Shown in pieces: positions 1 through 6,644 of a DNA stretch of 10,209 nucleotides; the first letter of the stretch is position 1, and the number at the start of each line of letters is the position of its first letter. Under the pieces are notes generated by a model. That model had not been told where the DNA came from. It made no database searches and saw only the letters and a list, made by a program, of their open reading frames with translations. Source of the DNA: Chloroflexota bacterium (GTDB taxonomy: Bacteria; Chloroflexota; Anaerolineae; Anaerolineales; DRMV01); NCBI GenBank assembly GCA_013154225.1, contig JAADCW010000207.1:1-10209 (forward strand), given 5' to 3'. The translations under genes were made by a program, and so were the position numbers.

Positions 1-597
1 GGTCACAGGCTGGCCGTCGGCCTTCACCAGCACGCCGTCTTTGCCGCGCTGGCTGGTGAGGAAGTCGGCCACACGGCCTACCACGGTGGTGGTGATTTGC
101 CCCATGCGGCGAATGCGGGCAATTTCATCGTCGGATTTGGTGCGACGGGTATCAAGCAACGCGTCGTGGGCGGCTTTGCCGTCCACTTCCAAATCGGGCA
201 ATACCTCCTGCAAAGCTTGCAGCGTGCTAAACCACGGGCCAAGTTCCACCCTGCCGGTCACGCCCAACCGCCCCCGGGTCAGGTTTGCGGTTTCCAGGAT
301 CTCCCGCAAGCGCAGGGCTTGGGCTCGGGTTTCGTCGCCCTGGGCTTCCTGCAAATATTGCGCCCAGGGGAAATCGGCCAGGTTGCGGGCAGTCAGGCCG
401 GTTTTGGCGGCTTCGTCGCGCTCCATAGGGTTGTAGAACAGCGTGGGCTCACCACCGCGAGGCTTGAGCAAAAGTGCGCTGGTGAGATGCGCGCCGCCAG
501 TGAGATAGGTCATGGCCGGGTTATGCTGGGCAGGGCCAACCACCAGAAGGCCATCCAGATTATGGGCTTCCAGGAAAGCGTCCAAATCGGTTTTCAT
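1..597 (-). CDS. M24 family metallopeptidase (Xaa-Pro aminopeptidase/creatinase-like), N-terminal part, cut by window edge
   Basis: The first 199 codons are open, and the gene runs off the left edge of the window. Residues 1-145 form an alternating alpha/beta domain typical of the creatinase N-terminal domain: a buried strand near residue 17 (GLLVVG), then YLTGG at 31-35. The junction to the catalytic pita-bread domain is clear: residues 149-162 contain DTRRTKSDDEIARI, the usual (R)xxKSxxEIxxIR signature preceding the M24 fold. The metal-binding Asp/His/Glu residues would lie beyond the window, so activity cannot be judged. Members usually remove an N-terminal residue before proline, or act on related substrates, using two divalent metals in the cytoplasm. 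The ATG at 597 lies 15 bases after the stop of the upstream membrane-protein gene. No strong Shine-Dalgarno sequence is visible, so translation may depend on the upstream gene. The family assignment is solid; the precise substrate is unknown. Confidence 0.85.
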   Translation of the reverse strand, partial: MKTDLDAFLEAHNLDGLLVVGPAQHNPAMTYLTGGAHLTSALLLKPRGGEPTLFYNPMERDEAAKTGLTARNLADFPWAQYLQEAQGDETRAQALRLREILETANLTRGRLGVTGRVELGPWFSTLQALQEVLPDLEVDGKAAHDALLDTRRTKSDDEIARIRRMGQITTTVVGRVADFLTSQRGKDGVLVKADGQPVT

Positions 598-612
598 GGG
601 GATTCCAATCCG

Positions 613-996
613 CTAAGGCGATTTGCGATGCTGTTCGTTGAAAAGCAACAAGGCTTCCAGGAATATCAAAGCCACAGCAGGGAAAAAGGCACTCAAAGGA
701 GTCAACACCCGCCCCAGTTGCAACCAGGCCAAAATACCAACATATAATCCCACCCATAGACCTTCACGCAACACTGTGCGCTCGGTTGCCGGGCGGCGGG
801 CAGGGAAGCGGTGATGCAAATAAGCAAAAATCGGCATACTCAATCCGGTTACGGCTGCAGTAAGGCATAGGAAAAAAGCCCACCGCGCCCACAGCACCGG
901 GTAGGTGGTCATCACCAAAAGGACAGCCCCTCCAGCGCCCAACAATACCAACGCCAGAGAAGCAGGTAAAATTCGCCGATATGCACCGCTCAACAT
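613..996 (-). CDS. Small four-helix integral membrane protein, unknown function
   Basis: This encodes 127 residues from the ATG at 996. Hydrophobic stretches at about residues 9-30, 35-58, 77-97 and 99-119 predict four transmembrane helices. A basic loop between helices 2 and 3 (HHRFPARRP around 66-74) should face the cytoplasm, and the tail is short and charged. I do not recognise the family and see no catalytic motif. An in-frame ATG six codons upstream (1014) is rejected because those codons contain the -10 box TATAAT at 1003-1008. With the -10 that close, the transcript probably begins at or beside the ATG at 996. The M24 peptidase gene follows after 15 bases, so the two are likely one transcript, but that says little about function. 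Confidence 0.75.
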   Translation of the reverse strand: MLSGAYRRILPASLALVLLGAGGAVLLVMTTYPVLWARWAFFLCLTAAVTGLSMPIFAYLHHRFPARRPATERTVLREGLWVGLYVGILAWLQLGRVLTPLSAFFPAVALIFLEALLLFNEQHRKSP

Positions 997-1002
997 GCGT
1001 CT

Positions 1003-1008
1003 ATTATA
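1003..1008 (-). promoter_or_regulatory. -10 element for the membrane protein / M24 peptidase transcript
   Basis: On the minus strand a perfect TATAAT lies six bases before the ATG at 996. Transcription usually starts about seven bases after the -10, which would be the A of the start codon, so the message would be leaderless. No convincing -35 hexamer is found 16-18 bases upstream. Confidence 0.5.
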
Positions 1009-1057
1009 ACCCACGCCCTATTTCGCGTGCCCTTCTTTGCCCCAAACCGCACATTTT

Positions 1058-1076
1058 TAATCTTTTTGAAAGATTA
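1058..1076. repeat. Perfect 8-bp inverted repeat in the divergent spacer (possible operator)
   Basis: TAATCTTT (1058-1065) and AAAGATTA (1069-1076) are perfect reverse complements around a 3-base centre (TTG). It sits in the AT-rich spacer between the divergent membrane-protein and yggT genes, and its right arm overlaps the first copy of the direct repeat described at 1067-1159. Its size fits a dimeric regulator site, but a short hairpin or chance in AT-rich DNA is also possible. Confidence 0.35.
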
Positions 1077-1159
1077 GGATAAAATCTGCTTTAGGAGAAA
1101 AACTGTTTTGTGATTCTCCCAAAAACCTTGCCGCACACCTGAAAGTTTTAGGGTAAAAT
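1067..1159 (+). promoter_or_regulatory. Imperfect direct repeat with two -10-like boxes upstream of yggT
   Basis: Two copies of TGAAAG-n(2-3)-TAGG-n-TAAAAT occur at 1067-1085 and 1140-1159, 73-74 bp apart (about seven helical turns). Each ends in TAAAAT, which resembles a -10 hexamer, and the first is followed by CTGC much like the moeB promoter at 8605. They may be two tandem promoters for yggT-yggU or paired regulator sites. No good -35 hexamer stands at normal spacing before either. A further inverted repeat, GGAGAA/TTCTCC (1094-1099 and 1114-1119), lies between them. Confidence 0.4.
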
Positions 1160-1168
1160 ACTAACGTC

Positions 1169-1186
1169 GGGGTAAAGTTTTACCCC
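1169..1186 (+). promoter_or_regulatory. 8-bp palindrome at the probable 5' end of the yggT transcript
   Basis: GGGGTAAA (1169-1176) and TTTACCCC (1179-1186) are exact reverse complements separated by two bases. The palindrome begins ten bases after the -10-like TAAAAT at 1154-1159, so it would fall at the very start of the transcript. It could be an operator overlapping the start site, or an RNA hairpin (seven pairs, four-base loop) at the 5' end. The ribosome binding site at 1198 lies outside it. Confidence 0.4.
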
Positions 1187-1210
1187 AAATTCACCATAGG
1201 AGTTTCCATT

Positions 1211-1471
1211 TTGGTTGGTTTTCTCGCCTACCTCATCAACCTTGCCGCCAATATCTTAGAGGTGCTCGTTGTTGTGGATGCTGTGGTGTCGTTCTTCCTT
1301 TCGCCCCTGCATCCCTTTCGCCAGACACTGGACCGCATCGTAGATCCACTCCTGGCACCTATTCGACGCGTCGTCCCGCCCCTCGGAATGTTTGACCTAA
1401 GCCCCATTGTACTCATCTTTCTCATCGAGATCGTCCGTGGCGTTCTACTTCGCTTGCTCTACAGCCTATAG
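1211..1471 (+). CDS. yggT: YggT family membrane protein
   Basis: This encodes 86 residues, about one repeat unit of the YggT family. There are two hydrophobic helices (about 3-30 and 62-84) joined by the family's conserved amphipathic linker: HPFRQTLDRIVDPLLAPIRR at 34-53, then PPLG and DLSP. This linker is highly diagnostic. YggT proteins are small membrane proteins of poorly defined role, linked in other bacteria to envelope or division functions and osmotic tolerance. The start is TTG at 1211. AGGAG at 1198-1202 sits eight bases upstream and no ATG or GTG competes. The stop codon lies 12 bases before the ATG of the DUF167/YggU gene. The pairing is the same as yggT-yggU in enterobacteria, supporting an operon. 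Confidence 0.9.
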   Translation: MVGFLAYLINLAANILEVLVVVDAVVSFFLSPLHPFRQTLDRIVDPLLAPIRRVVPPLGMFDLSPIVLIFLIEIVRGVLLRLLYSL

Positions 1472-1483
1472 GTGAGGTCGTCT

Positions 1484-1795
1484 ATGCCCCGAAAATTCCG
1501 GTTTCACAATGGTCGTCAAGGTGCCGCTCTGGCTATCCGCGTCACCCCGCGCGCCTCGCGCAACGAAATTGCCGAAGTGCTAAGCGATGGCACAATCCGC
1601 GTGCGTTTGACCGCACCGCCCGTAGAAGGGCAGGCCAACCGCGCGCTCATCAAATTCCTCTCCAAAGTCCTGGATGTGCCCGCTTCCCGTATTGAAATCG
1701 TGGCAGGCGAAAACGGGCGCGATAAACTGGTCTCCATCGTGGATATGGATACCGAAACCGCGCACCGTAAAATCGTCGAACACTTAGCCTCGTAG
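1484..1795 (+). CDS. yggU: DUF167/UPF0235 family protein (YggU)
   Basis: This encodes 103 residues, close to the family's usual 95-110. Diagnostic motifs are RVTPRASRNEI (19-29), the central RLTAPPVEGQANRALI (41-56) with its conserved PPVEGxAN core, and IVAGENGRDKLVSI (72-85), matching the usual GxxSRxK segment. These are small soluble alpha/beta proteins without established biochemistry. A GTG at 1472, adjacent to the yggT stop, could also start the frame, but it has no ribosome binding site. ATG 1484 has GGTGAGG (1471-1477) six bases upstream and is preferred. Co-transcribed with yggT, and followed 22 bases later by a strong terminator. Confidence 0.92.
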   Translation: MPRKFRFHNGRQGAALAIRVTPRASRNEIAEVLSDGTIRVRLTAPPVEGQANRALIKFLSKVLDVPASRIEIVAGENGRDKLVSIVDMDTETAHRKIVEHLAS

Positions 1796-1817
1796 CCCTA
1801 TATTCCTTCGCCCGCCC

Positions 1818-1852
1818 CAACGCCTGCACTGCACGCAGGCGTTGTTGTTTTT
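1818..1852 (+). terminator. Intrinsic terminator of yggT-yggU
   Basis: CAACGCCTGC (1818-1827) pairs perfectly with GCAGGCGTTG (1835-1844) around a seven-base loop and is followed by TTGTTTTT. It is a textbook GC stem plus U-tract, just after the yggU stop. Confidence 0.9.
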
Positions 1853-1867
1853 AACCACACCACGCCT

Positions 1868-1910
1868 AAAAAACATTTGGGGAAGGCTGCAAAGAAAAGC
1901 CTTCCCCAAA
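1868..1910 (-). terminator. Intrinsic terminator of the lipoprotein gene
   Basis: A 13-bp perfect stem (1876-1888 with 1898-1910) has a nine-base loop. Read on the minus strand it is followed by TG and six T residues (1873-1868). The plus-strand side has no T-tract, so it serves the gene ending at 1936. It faces the yggU terminator, closing two convergent units. Confidence 0.9.
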
Positions 1911-1935
1911 CTCAAAGCCCATCAGGCAGTGTAAC

Positions 1936-3219
1936 TCACTTGGTCAGCGAGAGCACAAGCAAGTTGTCAAAGCGATAAGCCGCGGATTTCTGGGGCGAAA
2001 CACCCAAAGCAATCACCCCGCGGTCAATGAAGTGATCAGAGGCTTCATAAACCTGAGTGCCGTTGATGAAAAACTTGAAGTCGTTGCCTTGCACGATCAC
2101 ACCCAACTGGTTGGTCTGCCCCACTTTGATGGCATCGCTGGCGGTCCAACCCACCAGGAAATGCCACGATTTTGCCTTCGGCAGCAAGGCATACACCGCG
2201 AAGGCATCGCCGCACACGGTAAAGTAATAACCGCTTTGTTCCATGCCCTCGGGGGTGGTGCGGAGTTTCATGCGATACCAAACCCCATAGCATGCGTCTT
2301 CAGGCGCGCCCTGCTCAGGCGTTGCCTCAACAGAAACGGCAAAATCCGTTTCTTCACGCATCACTGGGGGCAAGCGGTAGATCACTTGCTTTTGCGTCTG
2401 CACCGTCCAATGCAGCGCGCCCTGGGCAATCTGCACCGTGTTTTGGCTCGCGGGGCTCAGCCAGTAGTAATTATCCTGGTCAAACGTCTCACATACAGCC
2501 ACTTGGTCGAGGGTCAGGGTGCCTACCCCGCCGGGCAGTGCGTTCAAAAACGGTGCAGCATACGGCTGGGCCGCAATGGTCTGGAAGCAGGCCATCAGGC
2601 GATCGTTCCGCTGTTGGAGCGTTTCCCCAGGCTGAACGTTGAAATTCACGTTCTGAACATAAGCGCCGGGGGCATAGTCTCCCCACCCATCGTTGATCTT
2701 TTGCTGGATGTTCTGTTCAATAGAAACCGAATGCGCGCCGGGCGTTCCAAACGAAATCGTCGCCACTTCGCTGTAGCACCAACTGCCCTGCTGGGCTGGG
2801 AAGGTGGTCTTCGTGAGTTGGTCTGGGCTCAGGGGATGGGCGTCCACGGTGATGGTCATCTGCATGGCTTGCAAATTGCTCTTCAGGATGTCCTGAGAGG
2901 CCGCGCACCAAACGTTTTCCACCTGAAACGCATCACCTTGCCGCACCGTGGCCGTGTATTGCTGGACACCAGGCGCATCCAACACCTTGAAGGCCACCAG
3001 ACGCTTCAAGGGGAAGTAAGGATCGTGCGCGGGATCATAAGGCTTGGCCTGATAAGGCGCGGCGGGCGTTGCCGCGGCCGCGCTTTGGGCGGGTGGATTG
3101 AGTTGAATTTGACCATTTCCGCTGGTATTTTGCGTGGCTCCTTCCTGGCCTGAACAGCCAGCAAGGAGCACCAAAAGCCCAATCAACAGAATTTGCTTGA
3201 GGGAAAAGCGCGTTGTCAT
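1936..3219 (-). CDS. Secreted lipoprotein with LamG/jelly-roll-like C-terminal domain
   Basis: This encodes 427 residues. The N-terminus has basic residues, a hydrophobic core (about 9-20) and lipobox LAGC with Cys22, so it should be lipid-anchored outside the cytoplasmic membrane. Residues 23-62 form a Gly/Ala/Pro/Gln-rich linker. Residues 72-245 are an unrecognised region. Residues about 246-427 resemble LamG/3-keto-disaccharide-hydrolase-type beta sandwiches common in Chloroflexota lipoproteins: GVWYRM, YYFTVCGDAF, a buried NQLGVIVQGNDFKFFINGTQ (370-389) and RFDNLLVLSL at the end. Six cysteines occur after the lipobox (105, 148, 211, 243, 310, 336), an even number that permits disulfides. 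ATG 3219 is chosen because AGGAGG lies six bases upstream; an upstream in-frame start at 3288 would bury the signal peptide. A role in binding carbohydrate or surface material is inference only. Confidence 0.85.
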   Translation of the reverse strand: MTTRFSLKQILLIGLLVLLAGCSGQEGATQNTSGNGQIQLNPPAQSAAAATPAAPYQAKPYDPAHDPYFPLKRLVAFKVLDAPGVQQYTATVRQGDAFQVENVWCAASQDILKSNLQAMQMTITVDAHPLSPDQLTKTTFPAQQGSWCYSEVATISFGTPGAHSVSIEQNIQQKINDGWGDYAPGAYVQNVNFNVQPGETLQQRNDRLMACFQTIAAQPYAAPFLNALPGGVGTLTLDQVAVCETFDQDNYYWLSPASQNTVQIAQGALHWTVQTQKQVIYRLPPVMREETDFAVSVEATPEQGAPEDACYGVWYRMKLRTTPEGMEQSGYYFTVCGDAFAVYALLPKAKSWHFLVGWTASDAIKVGQTNQLGVIVQGNDFKFFINGTQVYEASDHFIDRGVIALGVSPQKSAAYRFDNLLVLSLTK

Positions 3220-3327
3220 ACAAACCTCCTTGGGAAAGATGTGCGGTGACGTGCAAGCAGGGAAAGTGCTTAGCCCCCTCCTCCACACTCTCGCTCCCCT
3301 TCAGTGGCCTCTCCCAAGGCCATCTTG

Positions 3328-3333
3328 ATTATA
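3328..3333 (-). promoter_or_regulatory. -10 element of the lipoprotein gene, with a ~100-base leader
   Basis: TATAAT on the minus strand lies about 110 bases before the ATG at 3219. The only -35-like match, TTGCCC, has long (19-base) spacing. The leader is purine-rich in the RNA and includes a six-pair hairpin, TGGCCT/AGGCCA (3305-3322). It ends with a strong AGGAGG site (3225-3230). No terminator separates this gene from the glycosyltransferase upstream, so some read-through is possible. Confidence 0.5.
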
Positions 3334-3362
3334 AAGCATTCCAACGATTTAAGGGCAACCCA

Positions 3363-4529
3363 TCAGGCACGCTGCTTTTGCAGCAGCGATTCAAACAACC
3401 GCTCATAGGCCGCGGCGTTGGCATCAGGCGAAAAAGTGCGCGCCACTTCTTCGGGGTCACCCCGATAGGCCTCAGGATTGCCTAAAATCTTGAGCAATGC
3501 CGAAGCCAGGCTTTCCGCATCGCCCACTTCCGCGATTTCACCCATGCCGGTCATCTTCACAGGCTGACGCACGCCAGGCAGGTTGGAAGCCACCACTGGC
3601 ACGCCGTTCATCATGGCCTCAATCTGCACCAGGCCAAAACTTTCGGTGGCGTTGAGGCTGGGCAGCACCAAGACATCCAGGTTGGGATAGTACGCGGCCA
3701 TTTCTTCCGGCGAAAGCAAGCCCACAAAGCGCCAATGGCCTTGGGCTTCCAATTCGCGGATGGCAGGCATCACCCGCCGCCGATAGGCTTCTTCGCCCAA
3801 CACATTCTCATAAGGCCCCGCGTAAAGCACCAGGGCTTCAGGATAGACCTCCACCACCTTTTTCATCGCGGCCACCAGATATTCCACCCCCTTTTCCGCG
3901 GCCAAACGGGCGGCCATGCCAATCACTGGACGGCGGTTTTCAGGATTATGCTGAGCCCGAAAGGCCTCAATGGCCTCGGGGGGCGCCTTGGGCAGGGTTA
4001 CGGGCGGCAAAATTGTGGTGAGTTTGTGGCGATAACGCTGCAAGAAAGGCGAATGATCCGCGTAGTCTTGCGTGTAGGTCACGATTTGGTGGGAAAACAT
4101 GGCCGCGAGGTGGTCCATGCCATGCACCACTGCGTTGACCACCCGGTTGAACGCACCAGGAGGTAGTTTGACGTCGCAGTGATAAGTAATAACCGTGGGG
4201 CGATGGAAAAGCCGCCCCCGCAGGGCCACGCCCGCGGCGTCAAATTGGGGCAAGTGCAATGACACCACGTCGTGCGCCAGCACTTCACGGGTGGCTTCCA
4301 GACCCAGCGTGGGCATGATCACGCCTTTGCTGACCCGAAACCACACTGGCACCCGCACCACCTGCACGCCGTCCACGGTCTCCCGCCGAGGCAAACTGGC
4401 ATCATATTGCGAAGTCAACACCGTCACCTGGTGCCCTCGCGCGACCAGGGCTTTGGCCATTCTTTCGGCATAGATGGTCAAGCCGCTGGTGTGGGGGCGG
4501 TAATAAGTGAGCATGATGAGAATTTTCAT
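3363..4529 (-). CDS. GT4 family glycosyltransferase
   Basis: This encodes 388 residues with the GT-B fold. The N-terminal acceptor domain has the glycine loop PHTSGLTIYAERMAKAL (12-28) and a helix-strand RGHQVTVLT. The C-terminal donor domain begins at PVIGMAARLAAEKGVEYL (201-218), where the basic residues usually contact the donor phosphates. It continues with VLYAGP and FVGLLSPEEMAAYY, and then the EX7E motif, E296 to E304 (ESFGLVQIE), followed by MMNGVPVVASNLPG. It is a retaining enzyme, cytoplasmic or membrane-peripheral, using a nucleotide-sugar donor; the sugar and acceptor cannot be read. ATG 4529 has GGAG 11 bases upstream. A GTG at 4541 lacks any binding site. The gene lies 63 bases after the epimerase, with a weak hairpin (4562-4567/4576-4581) and no U-tract between, so co-transcription is likely. 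Confidence 0.92.
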   Translation of the reverse strand: MKILIMLTYYRPHTSGLTIYAERMAKALVARGHQVTVLTSQYDASLPRRETVDGVQVVRVPVWFRVSKGVIMPTLGLEATREVLAHDVVSLHLPQFDAAGVALRGRLFHRPTVITYHCDVKLPPGAFNRVVNAVVHGMDHLAAMFSHQIVTYTQDYADHSPFLQRYRHKLTTILPPVTLPKAPPEAIEAFRAQHNPENRRPVIGMAARLAAEKGVEYLVAAMKKVVEVYPEALVLYAGPYENVLGEEAYRRRVMPAIRELEAQGHWRFVGLLSPEEMAAYYPNLDVLVLPSLNATESFGLVQIEAMMNGVPVVASNLPGVRQPVKMTGMGEIAEVGDAESLASALLKILGNPEAYRGDPEEVARTFSPDANAAAYERLFESLLQKQRA

Positions 4530-4592
4530 GCGAACTTTCACTCCAAAACAAAGTCTTTATTGGCCTTTCCCGAGCAAGGCCGCTGAAGTCTG

Positions 4593-5618
4593 TTAGAACA
4601 ACTCGCGGTGCGCCTGCACCCACGCGAGCAATTTTTCCACGCCTTCTTCCACGCCTACCTTCGGCTGCCAGGCCAACATCTTCTCGGCCTTCCGAATGTC
4701 AGAAACATACACCCGCTGGTCGCCAGGCCGCCAATCGCCGTAAGTCACCGGAATGGGGCGGCCTAAGAGGCGTTCCAGCAGAGGCCCAAACTCGCGCCAG
4801 ATGGAAATGGTGTTTTGAGGGCCGCCGCCAACGTTGAACACTTCCCCAGCCACGGCTTCCCGACGGGCAATGGCCGCATCGTAGGCGTCGAGCAGGTCTT
4901 CTACGAACAACACATCCCGCACCTGTTTGCCGTCACCGTAAATCGTGATGGGACGCCCGGTGACCGCGGCAATGATGAACCAGGCCACCCAGCCTTGATC
5001 TTCCACGCCCCACTGATGCGGGCCGTAAATACAACTTTGGCGGAAAACCACGGTGGGAATATCGTAAATGCGGGCGTAATCCCGCACGTATTGGTCGCCC
5101 GTGCCTTTGGAACAGCCATAAGGCGAGTGGAAATCCAAAGGCTGGGTTTCAGGCACGCCATAGGGCAAATCCGCGTAGCGGTAACGGGTTTCCTCTTCCA
5201 CCACTGCGACGTCTTCCATGCCGCCATATACCTTGTTAGTGGAAGCATACAGCACCATCGGCTGCCGCGGGGAGAGGCGAGCGGCTTCCATGACGTTGAA
5301 CGTGCCCTGGGCGTTGATCTCAAAATCCAGGCGCGGGTGGCGCACCGACGTGGTTACCGCCACCTGCGCGGCCAAATGGACAATGACATCGGCCTCACGC
5401 GCGGTTACGGCCAGCAAAGCCGCGTCCCGAACGTCGCCTTCCACCAGGCGGAAGGCATCTGCGCCAAATTGCTCCCGCAGCCAGGCCAGATTGCGCGCCG
5501 CGCCAGCCCGAGAAAGGTTGTCGTAAATCGTGACGTCTTCCCCACGGGATAACAAACGGGCCACATAATTGACCCCGATAAAGCCTGCGCCGCCAGTGAT
5601 GAGATAACGCTGTGCCAT
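4593..5618 (-). CDS. NAD-dependent sugar-nucleotide epimerase, CDP-paratose 2-epimerase-like (extended SDR)
   Basis: This encodes 341 residues, normal for the family. The Rossmann motif is GGAGFIG at 9-15, with Asp33 at the end of the second strand for the NAD ribose. The catalytic set is Thr127 in STNKVYG and Tyr167-x3-Lys171. Several segments recall CDP-paratose/CDP-tyvelose 2-epimerase (RfbE/TyvE) rather than UDP-galactose epimerase: DNLSRAGAARNLAWL (33-47), TTSVRHPRLDFEIN (89-102), QPLDFHSPYGCSKG (159-172) and GKQVRDVL (230-237). The reaction would be inversion at a sugar carbon through a keto intermediate. The true nucleotide sugar is unproven, since the enzymes that make CDP-paratose are not here. 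ATG 5618 has AGGAGG six bases upstream; a TTG at 5639 lies upstream of that site and is rejected. It starts 36 bases after the UPF0104 gene. Confidence 0.88.
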   Translation of the reverse strand: MAQRYLITGGAGFIGVNYVARLLSRGEDVTIYDNLSRAGAARNLAWLREQFGADAFRLVEGDVRDAALLAVTAREADVIVHLAAQVAVTTSVRHPRLDFEINAQGTFNVMEAARLSPRQPMVLYASTNKVYGGMEDVAVVEEETRYRYADLPYGVPETQPLDFHSPYGCSKGTGDQYVRDYARIYDIPTVVFRQSCIYGPHQWGVEDQGWVAWFIIAAVTGRPITIYGDGKQVRDVLFVEDLLDAYDAAIARREAVAGEVFNVGGGPQNTISIWREFGPLLERLLGRPIPVTYGDWRPGDQRVYVSDIRKAEKMLAWQPKVGVEEGVEKLLAWVQAHRELF

Positions 5619-5654
5619 GATAAGCCTCCTCAAAAACAAGAATACCGCCGCGGG

Positions 5655-6644
5655 CTATTGGCCACGGGCCTGCGCCAGCAGGTCTGACCACGCCACGCCG
5701 TACACCGTCACCCCTATCCAACCCAAAATACCCGTGACCAGATAATACACACCGTGCATCACCAACGCATAAGCCAAAGCAACCGAGGCCTCGACGCCCA
5801 ATGCGCCCAACACAAACACGATCACGCCTTCCATCACGCCCACGCCGCCCGGGGCCGAAGGCACGGCAATGCCCATACCCACACTGCCCAGGGCAAACGC
5901 GGCCCACAGCATAGAAGCCTGGGGCACCAAGGCCCGCAGGGTAAGCCAATAAGCCACCACCTGGGCGCTCCAGGAAAGCGCCATCAGGCCCACAACCGCG
6001 GCCAGCGCGGCTGGATGGGTCAACGCGTCCAGACCGTTCAAAAAGGCCGTCAGCCAGCGCGCCAACGTGCGCTTCCAGCCCGCTTGGGCCTCCTGCCAGG
6101 GTGCGATGCGGGTGGCAATGGCTTCACGATGTCGTGCGGCAAACATGAGGGCAAGCAAGGCCGCCAAAGCCGCACCGCCAAAGCCCCACGAAGTCCGCCG
6201 TGCCCAGGGCAAATCCAAAACCCAAGGCAAAGTACTCACCAGCATGCCGGCCAGCATGATGACATCCAGCAAGCGCTCGACCAACACGGTGGAAAGCGCA
6301 TACCAAAAGGACACCCCAGCCTTGGGGGCAATCAACAACGCGCGGGTGGCTTCTCCAGCCCGAAAAGGGATGACGTTGTTGACCAAGTAACCAGCATCCA
6401 GAGCCCAAAACGCGTCTGGCCAGGAAACCCGTTGGCCTAACAGGCGTTGCCATGCGGCCGCGCGTAAGGCCAGGGAAAGCGCCAACAGCCCCGCGGCTGT
6501 CAGCCAGGTACGCGCGGGCATACGCCGCAAAGCATCCCACAGCGCGGTGGTGTCGCTAAGGGCAAAAACCAATGCCAGCGCGCCCACGCTGATCACCAAG
6601 CCGGGCACTGCCCGCTTCCAGCTTGCGGTGGCCTCAGGGCTCAA
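5655..6644 (-). CDS. UPF0104/lysylphosphatidylglycerol synthase TM-region family membrane protein
   Basis: This encodes 329 residues with about seven or eight hydrophobic helices. Family hallmarks are AGYLVNNVIPFRAGEATRA (84-102), the polar NNxxPxRxGExxR signature, then ERLLDVIML (123-131) and PSAPGGVGVMEG (262-273). It corresponds to the membrane (flippase-like) half of MprF without the aminoacyl-transferase domain. Such proteins often sit beside glycosyltransferases and are thought to move or handle lipids or glycolipids; the substrate here is unknown. The start is TTG at 6644, overlapping the lepA stop (TTGA). The end of lepA supplies GGAGG seven bases upstream, which indicates translational coupling. 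The longer open frame upstream, inside lepA, is Gly/Arg-rich and looks like a shadow of the lepA 3' end. The epimerase follows after 36 bases. Confidence 0.87.
   Translation of the reverse strand: MSPEATASWKRAVPGLVISVGALALVFALSDTTALWDALRRMPARTWLTAAGLLALSLALRAAAWQRLLGQRVSWPDAFWALDAGYLVNNVIPFRAGEATRALLIAPKAGVSFWYALSTVLVERLLDVIMLAGMLVSTLPWVLDLPWARRTSWGFGGAALAALLALMFAARHREAIATRIAPWQEAQAGWKRTLARWLTAFLNGLDALTHPAALAAVVGLMALSWSAQVVAYWLTLRALVPQASMLWAAFALGSVGMGIAVPSAPGGVGVMEGVIVFVLGALGVEASVALAYALVMHGVYYLVTGILGWIGVTVYGVAWSDLLAQARGQ

Noticed and set aside
1110..1142. A ten-codon GTG-started leader peptide (ends TGA 1140-1142) after AGGAG at 1093-1097
   Set aside because: The 12-base spacing is long, it has no run of regulatory codons, and the transcript start is unknown.
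2032..3153. A 373-codon plus-strand frame opposite the lipoprotein gene
   Set aside because: It is a GC-codon shadow. The opposite strand carries a signal peptide, lipobox, binding site and terminator, while this frame shows no family motifs.
4562..4581. GGCCTT/AAGGCC hairpin between the epimerase and glycosyltransferase genes as a terminator
   Set aside because: It has only six pairs and no T-tract on the minus strand. At most it is a weak attenuator.
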